A stretch of 64,000 bases of DNA, taken from assembly GCF_014279775.1 (NCBI RefSeq), contig NZ_CP047961.1, positions 2,170,001-2,234,000 on the forward strand. The letters run 5' to 3'. The notes beneath the pieces were generated by a model, which had not been told where the DNA came from, searched no databases, and worked only from the letters and a program-made list of their open reading frames with translations. This DNA comes from Synechococcus sp. PROS-9-1. GTDB lineage: Bacteria > Cyanobacteriota > Cyanobacteriia > PCC-6307 > Cyanobiaceae. How positions within the stretch are numbered: the first letter of the stretch is position 1; every line of letters starts with the position of its first letter. Both the position numbers and the translations under genes were made by a program. Below are positions 1 to 11,694 of the stretch, in pieces.

Positions 1-286
1 GGCTTGATACCGCAGGCGATTCAGCTTGCAGGGACGGCTCAACAGGATCTCTCCAGCCTTCTTCTTCGTCCATCAGCCAATCGATCTTGTCGCCGACCCA
101 GCGACCCATTCTTTCGAGATCCCTTGAAGGACGCATACCACCGGCAGAACGTCGACCAGGTCGCGTGCCAGCAACACCATCCACCAGCTGGCGACCGGTT
201 TCAATCCACTGATCCAATCGCCGATCACCAGAGTCCTGACTGCGCTGCCCCTGACTGCGCTGCCGCGGTTGAAAACGTCCATCCAT
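1..286 (-). CDS. conserved hypothetical protein, N-terminal part (runs off the left edge)
   Basis: An open frame starts at the ATG at 286 on the minus strand and stays open to the window edge, giving at least 95 residues. The N-terminus is rich in Arg, Gln and Ser (MDGRFQPRQRSQ...), followed by a helical segment with DQWIETGRQLVDGVAG and then GRWVGDKIDWLMDEEEGW. I recall proteins of this general look, basic N-terminus then an acidic Trp-rich end, as picocyanobacterial conserved hypotheticals, but I know no function. An ATG at 282 in another frame gives only an overlapping 69-residue ORF, which I take as a shadow. It lies downstream of the sprT-like gene on the same strand. Confidence 0.55.
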   Translation of the reverse strand, partial: MDGRFQPRQRSQGQRSQDSGDRRLDQWIETGRQLVDGVAGTRPGRRSAGGMRPSRDLERMGRWVGDKIDWLMDEEEGWRDPVEPSLQAESPAVSS

Positions 287-295
287 CCCTTGACC

Positions 296-391
296 TTAAC
301 GACGCCGCTGCTGCAGCCAACGCTCCCTTTGCCAACCGATTAACGCGATCGACACCCCACCAGCTTCTAAGACCCAAAGAAACAAATCCAT
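296..391 (-). CDS. possible 31-residue mini-protein
   Basis: The ATG at 391 comes one base after the TGA of the sprT-like gene, so translational coupling is possible. The product is 31 residues: a hydrophobic stretch (LFLWVLEAGGVSIALIGW) followed by a basic tail (QRERWLQQRRR), the pattern of a single-span membrane peptide. The stop lies only 9 bases before the start of the next minus-strand gene, which suits an operon. I recognise no family, and length alone is weak evidence. Confidence 0.35.
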   Translation of the reverse strand: MDLFLWVLEAGGVSIALIGWQRERWLQQRRR

Positions 392-392
392 C

Positions 393-941
393 TCAATCCT
401 GAGCGGGGGCAGATACATAGCTGAGCAGACAACTCACATCCCAGTGACCGTCATGATGCCGATCACAGCACAACCTGCAAGCCGCTTGCCTGACCCGTCG
501 CCGATACGGAGTCCGCTGCCCACAGATGGGGCAGATGGCAATCCAACGAGGGGAACTCTGCTGAACAGGAAAACGATGGCGGATGCTCACCTTGAATCGG
601 GTTTGTGAGGCATTAATCACCTCCATCTGAGCCCGAAAGCAAGGGCCATGACTCTCGCTCTGACCCAACACCAGATCCACCCAGGCATGAATCATTTCAT
701 GGCAGAGGGTGCTCTCGGTGGCGCAGCGAGGCAAGGGATCCAGCAAGGGTTTTGAGAGCACAATCTCCCGTCCAAGCGGGGGAGCCACCGCCGGCCCGCG
801 GCGATAAAAGCCTGCCGTCTTTCGCATCCGCCCATCACTCCAGCGCAAGGCAACCAGGGGTCCCGTGCCCCGCACCAGGCAGCCATCAAAGTGTTCTCGA
901 TTGAGCCTGTGAAACAACGGCAGCAGTGGCTCGAGGGGCAT
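393..941 (-). CDS. SprT-like zinc metalloprotease-family protein
   Basis: The 182-residue protein carries HEMIH (about residues 81-85), the HExxH zinc site of SprT/SprT-like proteins, and a further His in ESHGPCF (about 98). A C-terminal CPICG...CRLCC cluster looks like a zinc ribbon, the usual SprT architecture. The family includes Spartan-type proteases acting on DNA-protein crosslinks; the function of bacterial members is poorly defined. I chose the start at 941 (MPLEPLLPLFHRLN) because the region upstream, to 1022, overlaps the divergent gene and does not resemble the family. It probably heads an operon with the two small genes to its left. Confidence 0.75.
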   Translation of the reverse strand: MPLEPLLPLFHRLNREHFDGCLVRGTGPLVALRWSDGRMRKTAGFYRRGPAVAPPLGREIVLSKPLLDPLPRCATESTLCHEMIHAWVDLVLGQSESHGPCFRAQMEVINASQTRFKVSIRHRFPVQQSSPRWIAICPICGQRTPYRRRVRQAACRLCCDRHHDGHWDVSCLLSYVSAPAQD

Positions 942-1039
942 GGGGACTGCGAAAAAAGCCAAACAGGACGAAAGCCGGCCCAGTCTGCCTCGTTCCTGCA
1001 TCCAGTCAGTCAGAATCTGCACTCATTCGGATACACCCG

Positions 1040-1459
1040 ATGGAACTGGGCTTGGTTCGCGAGATCGGTAGCAAGGCTTTATTAGCCGGTGGTGGAGCGC
1101 TGCTCCTCTACTGGACATTCACGGCGGTGAAGCTCGTGCTGAGCGCCCGTGGGATCAATCCGCTAATTAAGCAGTTCTTCACGCAAGTGGCAGCGGGCAG
1201 GATCGATGCCGCTTACTTGCTCACCACCAAGAACTATCGCCAGCATGTGAACCGTCAACAGTTCATTCGCTACCTGGCGGGTTTGAAGCTGAATCGCTTC
1301 CGCAATCTCAAATCTGGTCGCCCGAGGCTGCAGGAAGGCAACATCATCCTGACCGTGAAATTGATCGCAGAAGACAAAGAGGAGATGCCTCTGGATTTCA
1401 CGTTTATCAAGACGGATGATTCCTGGAAGATCGAGCGAATCGTCGCCGTGAACAGCTGA
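1040..1459 (+). CDS. membrane-anchored hypothetical protein
   Basis: The 139-residue protein starts at the ATG at 1040 (MELGLVREIGSK). A hydrophobic segment at about residues 12-30 (ALLAGGGALLLYWTFTAVKLV) looks like an N-terminal anchor. The rest is a small mixed alpha/beta domain ending DFTFIKTDDSWKIERI, which resembles the DUF4864/NTF2-like fold class of proteins with an ENG-DDSWK-type C-terminal strand. No catalytic motif is visible. It ends 9 bases before ligA on the same strand, so the two may be co-transcribed. A longer frame from 926 overlaps the divergent sprT-like gene and is less likely. Confidence 0.6.
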   Translation: MELGLVREIGSKALLAGGGALLLYWTFTAVKLVLSARGINPLIKQFFTQVAAGRIDAAYLLTTKNYRQHVNRQQFIRYLAGLKLNRFRNLKSGRPRLQEGNIILTVKLIAEDKEEMPLDFTFIKTDDSWKIERIVAVNS

Positions 1460-3562
<2,103 letters not shown>

Positions 3563-3731
3563 GTACCTATCAAACCTACCTCAGCCCTTAAAGAACCTGG
3601 GATTTTTCAGTGCCAATCTGTTGGCCAGATCTCAAAATAATTATCTTCACCCTTTCTGCATGATTAATGCACTTTATCAGGTGCACAATCAAACTAATCT
3701 TCAAACACACCATCACTGAAGAAAAACATTA
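3563..3731. other. intergenic region after ligA
   Basis: This is part of a 469-base stretch between ligA and the convergent TVP38-type gene. It is more AT-rich than its neighbours. I see no convincing terminator or RNA; the only ORF candidate in the stretch begins at 3732. Confidence 0.4.
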
Positions 3732-3890
3732 ATGAACTCACCCAAAGCCTTCCGCTGGATCAAAACAGACTGTGGTCGAGCCAAATATATCGACCTCTCA
3801 TCTCGCAATGGTGTCATTCCCAAGTTGAGACTGGGATGGTTTGTACTTATTGCCTGCATTCGAGATGCTAACCTTCCCAACCCGGATTAG
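3732..3890 (+). CDS. possible 52-residue hypothetical protein
   Basis: An uninterrupted 52-codon frame from an ATG in the otherwise gene-free 3563-4031 interval. The product has a basic first half (SPKAFRWIKTDCGRAKY) and a hydrophobic patch (LGWFVLIACI) near the end. I recognise no family, and no strong ribosome-binding site is visible. It could be a lineage-specific small gene or chance. Confidence 0.3.
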   Translation: MNSPKAFRWIKTDCGRAKYIDLSSRNGVIPKLRLGWFVLIACIRDANLPNPD

Positions 3891-4031
3891 CTACTAAAAT
3901 AGGATTTGTCTATGGCATTCCCTCGCACGAGCAAGATCAGAACTTCACTTGATGTAAGCCATCGCCTAAATCATTGATCTGAGAGATCTTTGGAGATAGA
4001 GACAAGACCAAGTCACGTGCTTGAATTAACC

Positions 4032-4823
4032 TTAGAGGAAAGTTGTTTCATCATTTAAGGCGTTCTTTGCTGCACGCCCGACTAACCAAACCACTCCAAC
4101 CGTGGCTAAGACGCCCACCACGCGCAGGATCCATGCTTGGGCAGAAGCTTCTCCAGCGAGCACCTCACCAAAACGAGCTGCATCACCTGCCAGCGCGCCC
4201 AACGCACAAAACAAAATAGTGCCTGGGACGATGCCAATCAGACCGATGCTGTAATCACGCAAGCTCACCTCACTGAGGCCATAAACCAAGTTCAGCAAAG
4301 AGAAGGGGAACGCTGGAGATAGACGCGTCAAAAGCACAAGCTTGAGCCCCTCTCGGCTGACAGCCCTCTCCACAGCCTGAAGCTTTGGATAATGCGTCAA
4401 ACGCTGGCTCGTCCAATCGCGCAACCAATATCGGCCGAGCAGAAACGCTGCCTCTGCGCCGAGACAGGCCCCCACAAACACAATCAGGCTTCCCCACCAG
4501 GTTCCGTAAAGAGCTCCAGCCAACATCGAAGCCCATACCCCTGGAAGCAGAAGTGTCACCCAAGCCGCATACAGCGGAATGAACACCAATCCACCCAGAG
4601 GAGAGCGCAGCCACAGCGTGAATGGCTCAAACCAGGACATCCCCTCAATCATGTGTTCAAGCCCATCCGAAGCCACACTTCCATGCTGACCGTTTGGAGT
4701 AGAAACGGAGCCTTCAACAAAGCCTGCACTCAACTGGAGGCGGAGGTGTAATGCCGCAAGGCATAGAACCAGAAGCGACGGGAAGCGACGAAAAAACCAA
4801 CAGCGAGGCCTAACCCCAGCCAA
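4032..4823 (-). CDS. TVP38/TMEM64-family (VTT domain) membrane protein
   Basis: The VTT/DedA-like family includes membrane proteins linked to lipid scrambling and membrane homeostasis; the role here is not known. Up to 263 residues with several membrane segments. The family core is visible: LPGVWASMLAGALYG, then GACLGAEAAFLLGRYWLRDW, the LLTRLSPAFPFSLLNLVYGL segment, and GIVPGTILFCALG. The start at 4823 overlaps the upstream permease gene by 94 bases; a shorter start at the ATG at 4652 (MIEGMSW) would remove the overlap and keep the core. The stop at 4032 leads into the ligA intergenic region. Confidence 0.75.
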   Translation of the reverse strand: MAGVRPRCWFFRRFPSLLVLCLAALHLRLQLSAGFVEGSVSTPNGQHGSVASDGLEHMIEGMSWFEPFTLWLRSPLGGLVFIPLYAAWVTLLLPGVWASMLAGALYGTWWGSLIVFVGACLGAEAAFLLGRYWLRDWTSQRLTHYPKLQAVERAVSREGLKLVLLTRLSPAFPFSLLNLVYGLSEVSLRDYSIGLIGIVPGTILFCALGALAGDAARFGEVLAGEASAQAWILRVVGVLATVGVVWLVGRAAKNALNDETTFL

Positions 4824-5518
4824 AGCATGGGAGTGCTGGCTCGTCCCAGCACAACTTCAGCCGGAACAGTCGTAAGAAAGGCCACCGGAATCACCAAGGT
4901 GAAGAGCAAGCGCAAGGGAGCTGGGTAGGCCGCTACGGGATAGCGACCTGACGCCAGCACAGCCCGCAAAACCTCAGTTGCATTCCAGGTTTTCACAAAC
5001 CAAATGCTGGTCGCTGCAATCAAAAACCAGAGCGAATACAGGATCAAACCACCAGCCAAGAGCATCAACAACACCACCGCAATGCCTCCTAGCGACAAAG
5101 AAGCGCCCGCCTGCTGCCCGCCCCAAATCACCAATAACAAGCCAAGAACGATCTCCGGCAACCCTGCTGGCGAGATCGTTCGCAAGGACAGCCAAAACTG
5201 ACTGTCAATCGGCTTCAACAGCACGAAATCAAGCGTGCCTTCACGCACATGGGTCACGATCGAAGACAGGTTGGGACGCAACCAGGTGCTGGCCACACCA
5301 TCGAGAACCGTATAAAAACCCTGAACTATCAAGGCTTCATGCCAGCTCCAGCCACCCAACTCCCGTCCTGGTCCAAAAAAGAGAGACAGCATGAACAGGC
5401 TGCCAAGCAAACTCAAACCAACCGCAACCAACTCAATCACAACGTTGAGTTGATACTCCAGCTGCGAGGCCACTGCTGTTCCCCAGAATCGCCGCAGACT
5501 TTTGAAGTAACGCCCCAT
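4730..5518 (-). CDS. ABC-2 type exporter permease (second permease)
   Basis: A 262-residue polytopic membrane protein of the ABC-2/DUF990-like permease kind, with about six hydrophobic segments and a basic loop near the N-terminus (MGRYFKSLRRFWGT). It is the third gene of a minus-strand unit: ATPase (6316-7299), permease (5519-6316), this permease. It begins the base before the previous gene's stop ends, so the genes are tightly coupled. The set probably forms one heterodimeric exporter; the substrate cannot be read from the sequence. Confidence 0.8.
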   Translation of the reverse strand: MGRYFKSLRRFWGTAVASQLEYQLNVVIELVAVGLSLLGSLFMLSLFFGPGRELGGWSWHEALIVQGFYTVLDGVASTWLRPNLSSIVTHVREGTLDFVLLKPIDSQFWLSLRTISPAGLPEIVLGLLLVIWGGQQAGASLSLGGIAVVLLMLLAGGLILYSLWFLIAATSIWFVKTWNATEVLRAVLASGRYPVAAYPAPLRLLFTLVIPVAFLTTVPAEVVLGRASTPMLWLGLGLAVGFFVASRRFWFYALRHYTSASS

Positions 5519-6316
5519 TCAGGCCCCCATCGCGCTGTAACGCCGAACCCCAGCGCGCCAAAGCAGAAGAACAAGCGGCAAAAGCAGCACGATCCAGGCC
5601 AACTGGATTGCAAATCCAGCCAACAAGTCCACAGGCTGTTCAGCTAATACACGCGCCGGGAAGTCAATCAAATAAGGGAAAGGAGTCCACTGCGCCAACG
5701 TGCGCACAAAGGGTGGGAACGCTGTAAGCGGAGCAAGCAGCCCAGACAAAAACAGGAATGGAATGAACAACAGCCTCTCCAGAGCACTGGCCTTCTCACT
5801 CCAAAAGCAAAGGGAGGCAATCAGGCTCTGCAACAGAAAAGCAATCGAGAAGGCCATCCATGTTGCCAACCAAGCCAGCAGAAAGTGACCAAGCGATGGC
5901 AACCAGAAGGCATTGGGCTGAATCAAGAAAAAAATCGCGGTGATCACCGCAGCAAACGGCAAACGGGTGAGCTGCTCGCCAAGATGACTTGCGACATAAC
6001 GCCAGAGCGGGTGGAGTGGCTGAAGAAGATAAGGAGACAATCTCCCAGTGAGAGCATCATCTTCAAAGGCGTAAACCATCCAAACAACAGAAAATTGCCG
6101 CACCAAAAAGGCGCTCAAAAAATAACGATCAAGGCCCACACCATCCATCCCCAACGCTCCGCGGGCATCACTGCCATTCCAAAGGCTGAGCATGATGAAA
6201 GGGAGCACACCGGAAAGAGCCCAAAGGGCGATTTCGGCGCGATATTCCAGCATATGGGCGTATTCCGTGCCCAACAAAACACGAACGATTTTGCGATTGA
6301 GTCCAAAAATCCGCAT
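5519..6316 (-). CDS. ABC-2 type exporter permease (first permease)
   Basis: A 265-residue polytopic protein with about six membrane segments, similar in length and arrangement to its downstream neighbour. The N-terminus (MRIFGLNRKIVRVLLGTEYAHMLEYRAEI) is a typical cytoplasmic lead into the first span of DUF990-like permeases. The ATG at 6316 overlaps the ATPase stop by one base (TAATG), implying translational coupling. It should pair with 4730-5518 to make the membrane channel of one exporter. Confidence 0.8.
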   Translation of the reverse strand: MRIFGLNRKIVRVLLGTEYAHMLEYRAEIALWALSGVLPFIMLSLWNGSDARGALGMDGVGLDRYFLSAFLVRQFSVVWMVYAFEDDALTGRLSPYLLQPLHPLWRYVASHLGEQLTRLPFAAVITAIFFLIQPNAFWLPSLGHFLLAWLATWMAFSIAFLLQSLIASLCFWSEKASALERLLFIPFLFLSGLLAPLTAFPPFVRTLAQWTPFPYLIDFPARVLAEQPVDLLAGFAIQLAWIVLLLPLVLLLWRAGVRRYSAMGA

Positions 6317-7299
6317 TACACCTTTCCCTGCCGAAACAGATCACCGATCAGCTGATCAATCGGGGGATCACTCACTTCCAGATCCCGCACCTCAAAGCGG
6401 TCCAGCAGTTGTGCCACCACAGCCGTGAGTTCATCGGGCTGGACTCGCAAGTTCACCTCGCAGTCGCAGCAACTGTCGAGGCGGCCAAGACCAGCAAACG
6501 CCTCAGCCCCAACTGGTGCAGCAAGTTCCAGACGAACATGGCGCTCAGGCGCGAGCCGACTCACCAAGCGATCGAGCGGGCCGTCATGGAACAAATGCCC
6601 CTGATGCATCAACAACACGCGCGGACATAAGGCCGTGATATCGGCCATGTAATGGCTCGTTAGCAACACAGTGGCACCGGTCCTTTGGTTGTAATCAGCC
6701 AAAAACTGCCTCACCCGGGCCTGCGCATTCACATCCAATCCAAGGGTGGGCTCATCAAGGAACAACACGTCAGGCTGGTGAAGCAAAGCAGCGAGTAACT
6801 CAGCTTTCATGCGCTGGCCCAACGACAGCTTGCGAACAGGACGCGTGAGCTCCTCTCCCAACTCCAATAAATCCGACAGCTCTGAAATACGGCGATTGGC
6901 ATCCCGATCACTAATGCCATAAACAGCAGCATTCACCCTCAAGGAATCCATCGGCGGCAGGTCCCATAGCAACTGCTGTTTCTGCCCCATCACCAGAGTG
7001 ATCCGACGCAAAAAGTCGGGATGACGCTTTTGCGGTTGATGACCTGCAACGACCACCTGACCCTCACTGGGATAGATCAACCCACACAACATTTTCAAGG
7101 TGGTGGTTTTGCCAGCCCCATTGGCACCAAGAAATCCCACCATCTCTCCGGGAGCAATGGTGAAACAAATGTCCCTCGCTGCGCACACATCACGATGGCG
7201 CCGGCGGATGAAGTGTTGCAAGGTTCCAGCCAAACCCGGTTGCTTGTCAGCAACCCGGTAAATCTTGCTAAGGCCTTCAACCTCGATCACAACAGTCAC
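6316..7299 (-). CDS. ABC-2 type exporter ATP-binding protein
   Basis: A 327-residue ABC ATPase that powers the two adjacent permeases. Walker A is GANGAGKTT (about residues 58-66), the signature is LSLGQRMKAE, and Walker B is VLFLDEPTLGLD; the switch His is in LLTSHYM. About 80 residues follow the nucleotide-binding domain, as in the NatA/DUF990-associated subclass. It starts 3 bases after the valS stop, so valS and the exporter may share a transcript. Confidence 0.88.
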   Translation of the reverse strand: MTVVIEVEGLSKIYRVADKQPGLAGTLQHFIRRRHRDVCAARDICFTIAPGEMVGFLGANGAGKTTTLKMLCGLIYPSEGQVVVAGHQPQKRHPDFLRRITLVMGQKQQLLWDLPPMDSLRVNAAVYGISDRDANRRISELSDLLELGEELTRPVRKLSLGQRMKAELLAALLHQPDVLFLDEPTLGLDVNAQARVRQFLADYNQRTGATVLLTSHYMADITALCPRVLLMHQGHLFHDGPLDRLVSRLAPERHVRLELAAPVGAEAFAGLGRLDSCCDCEVNLRVQPDELTAVVAQLLDRFEVRDLEVSDPPIDQLIGDLFRQGKV

Positions 7300-7302
7300 G
7301 AT

Positions 7303-10047
7303 TCATCGCAAATCCACCAACCGTCTGCGCGCCAGCTCAGCCTGAACCTCCGCTTCAGCAAGCTTGGCCTTGCATTCAGCGACCACAGGGGCTGGAGCCT
7401 TATCCGCAAAGTTGGGATTGCTGAGGCGTCCCGCCAATCCCTTGATCTCCTTCTCCGCTTTGGCGATGTCTTTTTCAAGACGGCCCTGAAGTGCTTCAAG
7501 GTCAACCAAACCTTCGATGGGCAGCAACACCTGCAACTCACCGCTGACGCCAGCGAGTGCTTTGGCAACAGGTGCAGCCTCGGCCTGCGCCTGCGTCATC
7601 AACTCCACCGATTCAGCTCGAGTAAGCGCGGTGATATCAGCCGTACCTTGCACCAACACGGCCATCAGCTCTGGGCGGCTCGTCACGAAACGCACGGGCA
7701 CCGATTGGGATGGCTTCAAACCCGCAACAGCTCGCAAATTACGGACCACTCGGATCGCAGCGATCAGCTCGGAAAAAGACGCTTCCAAGCCATCATCCAA
7801 AGCACCCTCGTCTACAGAAGGCCAAGGCTGAAGCGCTAAAAACGTGTTTTCGGGCTCGGCGGTCACGCTGTGCCACAGCTCTTCGGTGAGGTGGGGCATC
7901 AACGGATGCAACATCAAATGCATTTGGCTGATCACCTTGGCCAGCACCTGTTTGGCCGTGTGCTGATCCGCCAAAGCTGCAGCGCTGGGCTCCTCACCTG
8001 GATTTAGACGACGCTTGCTCAGTTCCAAGTACCAGTCACAAACGTCGTTCCAAGCGAATTCATACAAACCTTTTGCAGCTTCACCAAGGGCATAACTGCT
8101 GTAGCGGGCAGCCGTTTCCTGATTCACGCGCGCTAAGCGCGACAAAATCCAGCGGTCGGCAAGCTGCAACGCGGAAGGATCAGGCTCACCGAGTTGTGCT
8201 GGTGTGCCCCCACCCAGATTCATCAGGGCAAACCGGGTGGCGTTCCAGAGCTTGTTCGCAAAATTACGAGAGGCCTCCACCGTGGCCGATGTGTCCTTCT
8301 TACGGTCGTAATCGAGGCGAATATCTTGCCCAGCACCGGCCACCTCGCGCACTAGAGCGAACCGCAGGGCATCGGTGCCATAGCGCTCAATCAACAACAG
8401 GGGATCGATCCCATTCCCAGCGCTCTTGCTCATCTTGCGGTTCTGCTCGTCCCGCACCAACCCGTGGATATAGACGTCCTTAAAAGGCATCTCACCAGTG
8501 AAGGCACCGGCCATCATCGTCATCCGAGCCACCCAGAAAAAAATGATGTCGAAGCCTGTGATCAAGGTACTGGTGGGGTACCAACGCTGAAGGTCAGCGG
8601 CATTTGCATCGGGCCAACCCAGGGTTGAAAAAGGCCAAAGGCCACTGGAGAACCAGGTGTCGAGCACATCTTCGTCCTGCTCAATGCGGGCCTCAGCTCC
8701 AAACTTTTCTTTGGCTTGGGCAAGGGCATCTGTCTCATTCCGAGCCACCACATAAGGCGTGGAGTCCGTGTACTTCCCGCCGGTCTCACTAATCACAAAC
8801 CAGGCGGGGATGCGATGGCCCCACCAGAGCTGACGGCTGATGCACCAGTCGCGAATATCTGTGAGCCAGTCGCGGTAGACCTTTTCCCAGCGCTCAGGAC
8901 TAAAGCGAGGGTCCTGTTTCGTGAGTGCTTCTCGACAGCGAGCGGCGAGAGGCTCAGTGTTCACAAACCACTGGGTGGAGAGCAGGGGCTCCACCGGTAC
9001 CTTGCCCCGATCGGAGTGGGGAACGCTGTGCCGGTAGTCCTCCACCTTGCCCAACAAACCCTCTTCATCAAGGGCTGCCACCACAGCCTTACGCGCCTCA
9101 AAGCGATCCAAGCCTTCAAAGCGGCCAGCCTCGGCATTCATCGTGCCGTTCTTACGCATCACAGTGATCTGGGCCAAACCGTGACGCTGCCCAATCGCAA
9201 AGTCATTGGGGTCATGGGCCGGTGTGACCTTGACGCAGCCAGTGCCGAAATCCTTCTCCACGTGATCGTCGGCAACGATCGGGATCTGGCGGCCCGTAAA
9301 AGGAAGATCAAGGGTCTGTCCGACCAGATGGGCATAACGCTCATCGCTGGGGTTCACCGCCACTGCCGAATCACCGAGCATGGTTTCTGGGCGGGTGGTG
9401 GCCACCTCAAGATGGCCCTCACCACTGCTGAGCGGATAGCGGAAATGCCAGAGATGACCATCCACCTCCTTCATCTCCACCTCCAGGTCACTCACCGCGG
9501 AGCCCGAAGCAGGACACCAATTCACTAGATATTCACCGCGATAGATCAGGCCCTGCTCATGGAGGCGAACGAAGGCCTCTTTCACCGCCTCGCTAAGACC
9601 TGCATCCAACGTGAATCGTTGTCGCTTCCAGTCGACGGAATACCCCAACCGGCGCAACTGATCAACGATGCGACCTCCACTTTCTGCTTTCCACTGCCAG
9701 GCCCGCTCCAAAAAAGCCTCACGACCAAGGTCATGGCGCGTCTTGCCCTCCTCCTTCAGCTGCTTCTCAAGAATCGTCTGCACTGCGATCGAGGCGTGAT
9801 CCGTGCCAGGCAGACAAAGCACATTTTTGCCCGCCAACCGTTGGTAGCGCACGATCGTATCGATCAGAGCTGTATTGAAGGCATGCCCCATGTGCAGGCT
9901 GCCGGTGACATTGGGCGGCGGGATCACCACAGCAAACGGTTCGCCCTCAGCCGCAGGGTCCGGATGAAATGCCCCCTCGTCCTCCCAGGCCTTTTGCCAT
10001 CTGGCTTCCGTACCAACCGGGTCATAGGTCTTGGCCAGATCAGACAC
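7303..10047 (-). CDS. valS: valyl-tRNA synthetase
   Basis: ValS charges tRNA-Val with valine and edits mischarged threonine. The 914-residue protein has the class I HIGH-type motif as HMGH (about 52-55, within [13 protein letters not shown]), an editing domain (about 200-340, with [11 protein letters not shown]), the KMSKS motif (about 550, in [13 protein letters not shown]), the anticodon-binding domain, and a C-terminal coiled-coil arm rich in Glu and Lys, typical of ValRS. The cognate tRNA-Val(UAC) gene lies about 5.6 kb away on the same strand. No T-box or leader is evident upstream. Confidence 0.97.
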   Translation of the reverse strand: MSDLAKTYDPVGTEARWQKAWEDEGAFHPDPAAEGEPFAVVIPPPNVTGSLHMGHAFNTALIDTIVRYQRLAGKNVLCLPGTDHASIAVQTILEKQLKEEGKTRHDLGREAFLERAWQWKAESGGRIVDQLRRLGYSVDWKRQRFTLDAGLSEAVKEAFVRLHEQGLIYRGEYLVNWCPASGSAVSDLEVEMKEVDGHLWHFRYPLSSGEGHLEVATTRPETMLGDSAVAVNPSDERYAHLVGQTLDLPFTGRQIPIVADDHVEKDFGTGCVKVTPAHDPNDFAIGQRHGLAQITVMRKNGTMNAEAGRFEGLDRFEARKAVVAALDEEGLLGKVEDYRHSVPHSDRGKVPVEPLLSTQWFVNTEPLAARCREALTKQDPRFSPERWEKVYRDWLTDIRDWCISRQLWWGHRIPAWFVISETGGKYTDSTPYVVARNETDALAQAKEKFGAEARIEQDEDVLDTWFSSGLWPFSTLGWPDANAADLQRWYPTSTLITGFDIIFFWVARMTMMAGAFTGEMPFKDVYIHGLVRDEQNRKMSKSAGNGIDPLLLIERYGTDALRFALVREVAGAGQDIRLDYDRKKDTSATVEASRNFANKLWNATRFALMNLGGGTPAQLGEPDPSALQLADRWILSRLARVNQETAARYSSYALGEAAKGLYEFAWNDVCDWYLELSKRRLNPGEEPSAAALADQHTAKQVLAKVISQMHLMLHPLMPHLTEELWHSVTAEPENTFLALQPWPSVDEGALDDGLEASFSELIAAIRVVRNLRAVAGLKPSQSVPVRFVTSRPELMAVLVQGTADITALTRAESVELMTQAQAEAAPVAKALAGVSGELQVLLPIEGLVDLEALQGRLEKDIAKAEKEIKGLAGRLSNPNFADKAPAPVVAECKAKLAEAEVQAELARRRLVDLR

Positions 10048-10235
10048 GGGAGGAGCGCGAACACTGCCTTCATGGTCTCAAAAGGCGGCCTCAGGTCGCC
10101 TTAAAACGCTGATCGCAAGGCAGCAATGCAAACGATCCATGGATCAGACCTCCAACGATCTGAGCGCTGCCATCCAGCAGAACGGATGGCCACTGAACAG
10201 CATCAGAAAGGAGGTTCACACACAACAGGGATTGT
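10048..10235. other. short intergenic region with an unresolved small ORF
   Basis: The 188 bases between valS and the oxygenase gene hold a minus-strand frame that could yield about 50 residues ending FALLPCDQRFKAT (stop at 10091). It would start from a TTG inside the oxygenase gene's last codons. It reads like protein but has no good start, so I do not call it a gene. Confidence 0.3.
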
Positions 10236-10868
10236 TCAGAACTGAGCAAGCCGCTTGAGGTAATCCTGCTGAGCGCCCGCATTGATCCAACCTGTGGCAA
10301 TCGTCTTACTCAAATCTGGATTCACCCTGCCGCGGTGAATATGGGATGGGCCCGCTGGGAATATCACTAATTTGCCGCGTTCGGCCGGTTCGTGATGGTT
10401 CTGCCAATGGAATTCCGTGCCTGCTTCTTCCACCGTGTCGCAATAAAGAATCCAAGCCAACACGCGATGCACGGGCTCAGTTGCTTCATCGCTGATGGTC
10501 CAATCGCAATGCCACTGCTTAAAGCCTTCGCCAGGGGCATACCGCTGCAAGTTGAAGATCGGCATCACAAACAACTCTTGCTCAGGACAGACCGAACGGA
10601 ACAGAGGTCTTTCCTGCAGATAGCGCTCTAATCCAGCAGCAACGCCGCGCAAAATCACGTCAGACAATCCGAAGGCATCCGGATCACTGCGATCAATCGC
10701 AACCAAGCTGATATCCGTCGACACCTTGGCCGGTTCCTCAGCAGCTCCAGGCCCGAAGGCCACCCCAGTCCGCTGCAAATCAGTGCGACGATCAAAAAAG
10801 GCCATGGCACCATCAGCCACCGCTTCAAAACCGGCGTTGCGATACCGAGCGATCAGGTCTGTAGACAT
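10236..10868 (-). CDS. 2-oxoglutarate/Fe(II)-dependent oxygenase-like protein
   Basis: The 210-residue protein fits the 2OG-Fe(II) oxygenase (prolyl hydroxylase-like) fold. The iron-binding HxD is in FKQWHCDWTIS (about 120), and the distal His is in GPSHIHRGRV (about 180) followed by an Arg that would bind 2-oxoglutarate. The segments YCDTVEEAGTEFHW and GKLVIFPAG match the usual strand pattern. The substrate is unknown. Its ATG overlaps the stop of the preceding gene (TGATG), so the two form an operon. Confidence 0.7.
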   Translation of the reverse strand: MSTDLIARYRNAGFEAVADGAMAFFDRRTDLQRTGVAFGPGAAEEPAKVSTDISLVAIDRSDPDAFGLSDVILRGVAAGLERYLQERPLFRSVCPEQELFVMPIFNLQRYAPGEGFKQWHCDWTISDEATEPVHRVLAWILYCDTVEEAGTEFHWQNHHEPAERGKLVIFPAGPSHIHRGRVNPDLSKTIATGWINAGAQQDYLKRLAQF

Positions 10869-11335
10869 CAGGATTTAGGACGTTTCCAAGGGATCGCAAC
10901 AACGCCATCGAGGGCTTGCCATTCCCTTTGATCAGCAGTCACATGCTCGAGCAAATCAACCCGCTGTAGGGCACGGGTCAGACGTTCCGGTGCCAGCACC
11001 AAGGGATCTTGTGGGGCCTGAGAGAGCAACAGCACTTGAGGATCAGCTGGATCTGCCAAGACATGAAGCTCAAGATCGCCCAACTCTCGTTCAAAGAATG
11101 TGCGGCGCATCCGCGTCGTGATCGTCTCCCCAAGAGATGTCGCGAAGTGCTCAAGGCTTTCGGTATCTCCTGAAAGGCCGCAATTCAAGGCAAGCCAAAT
11201 CATCAATTTCGCCCAGCCATCAACCGTCCAAAGCGGCTGAAAACTGAGCCGGTGCTGTCGAATCAGCTCCAAAAGCGCAAAGTCCACAAGGGTTCCTTGC
11301 AGCTGATCAGGATCCGGAAGGCTCATATCAAACAT
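10868..11335 (-). CDS. conserved hypothetical protein
   Basis: A soluble protein of about 155 residues (start at the ATG at 11335, or 11326). The longer frame reaching a TTG at 11368 has no better start signal. No known domain or catalytic motif is recognised; the sequence has amphipathic helical segments (LVDFALLELIRQHRLSF, TRALQRVDLLEHV). It overlaps the downstream oxygenase gene by one or a few bases, suggesting a shared role, and is divergently arranged with 11398-11655. Confidence 0.55.
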   Translation of the reverse strand: MFDMSLPDPDQLQGTLVDFALLELIRQHRLSFQPLWTVDGWAKLMIWLALNCGLSGDTESLEHFATSLGETITTRMRRTFFERELGDLELHVLADPADPQVLLLSQAPQDPLVLAPERLTRALQRVDLLEHVTADQREWQALDGVVAIPWKRPKS

Positions 11336-11397
11336 CTTCTTCAAGACATCTTCCCTACCGGAGGTCAAAATGGTGGTGCTGACGATCGACTCTGGCC

Positions 11398-11655
11398 ATG
11401 ACCCTGGATCTCAACGATCCCGAACTCGAGTTCTCGGATCTGGTGTACGCCTATCAGAGCTGGGTGATGGCCGTCATCAATGACGAAAAGCTCGAAGGCG
11501 ATGACCTCCTCCTGACAGACGAGATCGCCGAAGATGCTCTCAACGCCATGAGATTCCTTCCAGGCGAAGTCACCAGTGCGATCGAAACGTCTCTTGCCCG
11601 TGTCTACGACGTCGACGCCGACGAACTAGCGGAACTGCTCTTCCCCGAAGACTGA
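11398..11655 (+). CDS. small acidic conserved hypothetical protein
   Basis: An 85-residue, strongly acidic protein beginning MTLDLNDPELEFSDLVYAY and rich in Asp, Glu and Leu. It looks like a soluble picocyanobacterial protein of unknown function. It lies in a short divergent region with the preceding minus-strand gene and 39 bases before the SDR gene on the same strand. No motif assigns a function. Confidence 0.65.
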   Translation: MTLDLNDPELEFSDLVYAYQSWVMAVINDEKLEGDDLLLTDEIAEDALNAMRFLPGEVTSAIETSLARVYDVDADELAELLFPED

Positions 11656-11694
11656 TTCCAACAGCGAGACTGTATCTTCTCTGACGTCTGCTGA

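Noticed and set aside
7021-7839. 272-codon plus-strand frame across the ABC ATPase and valS junction
   Set aside because: It crosses two well-supported genes on the other strand and has no recognisable domain.
8716-9528. 270-codon plus-strand frame inside valS
   Set aside because: It lies antisense to a strongly conserved gene. Its sequence shows no family and its codon pattern follows from valS.
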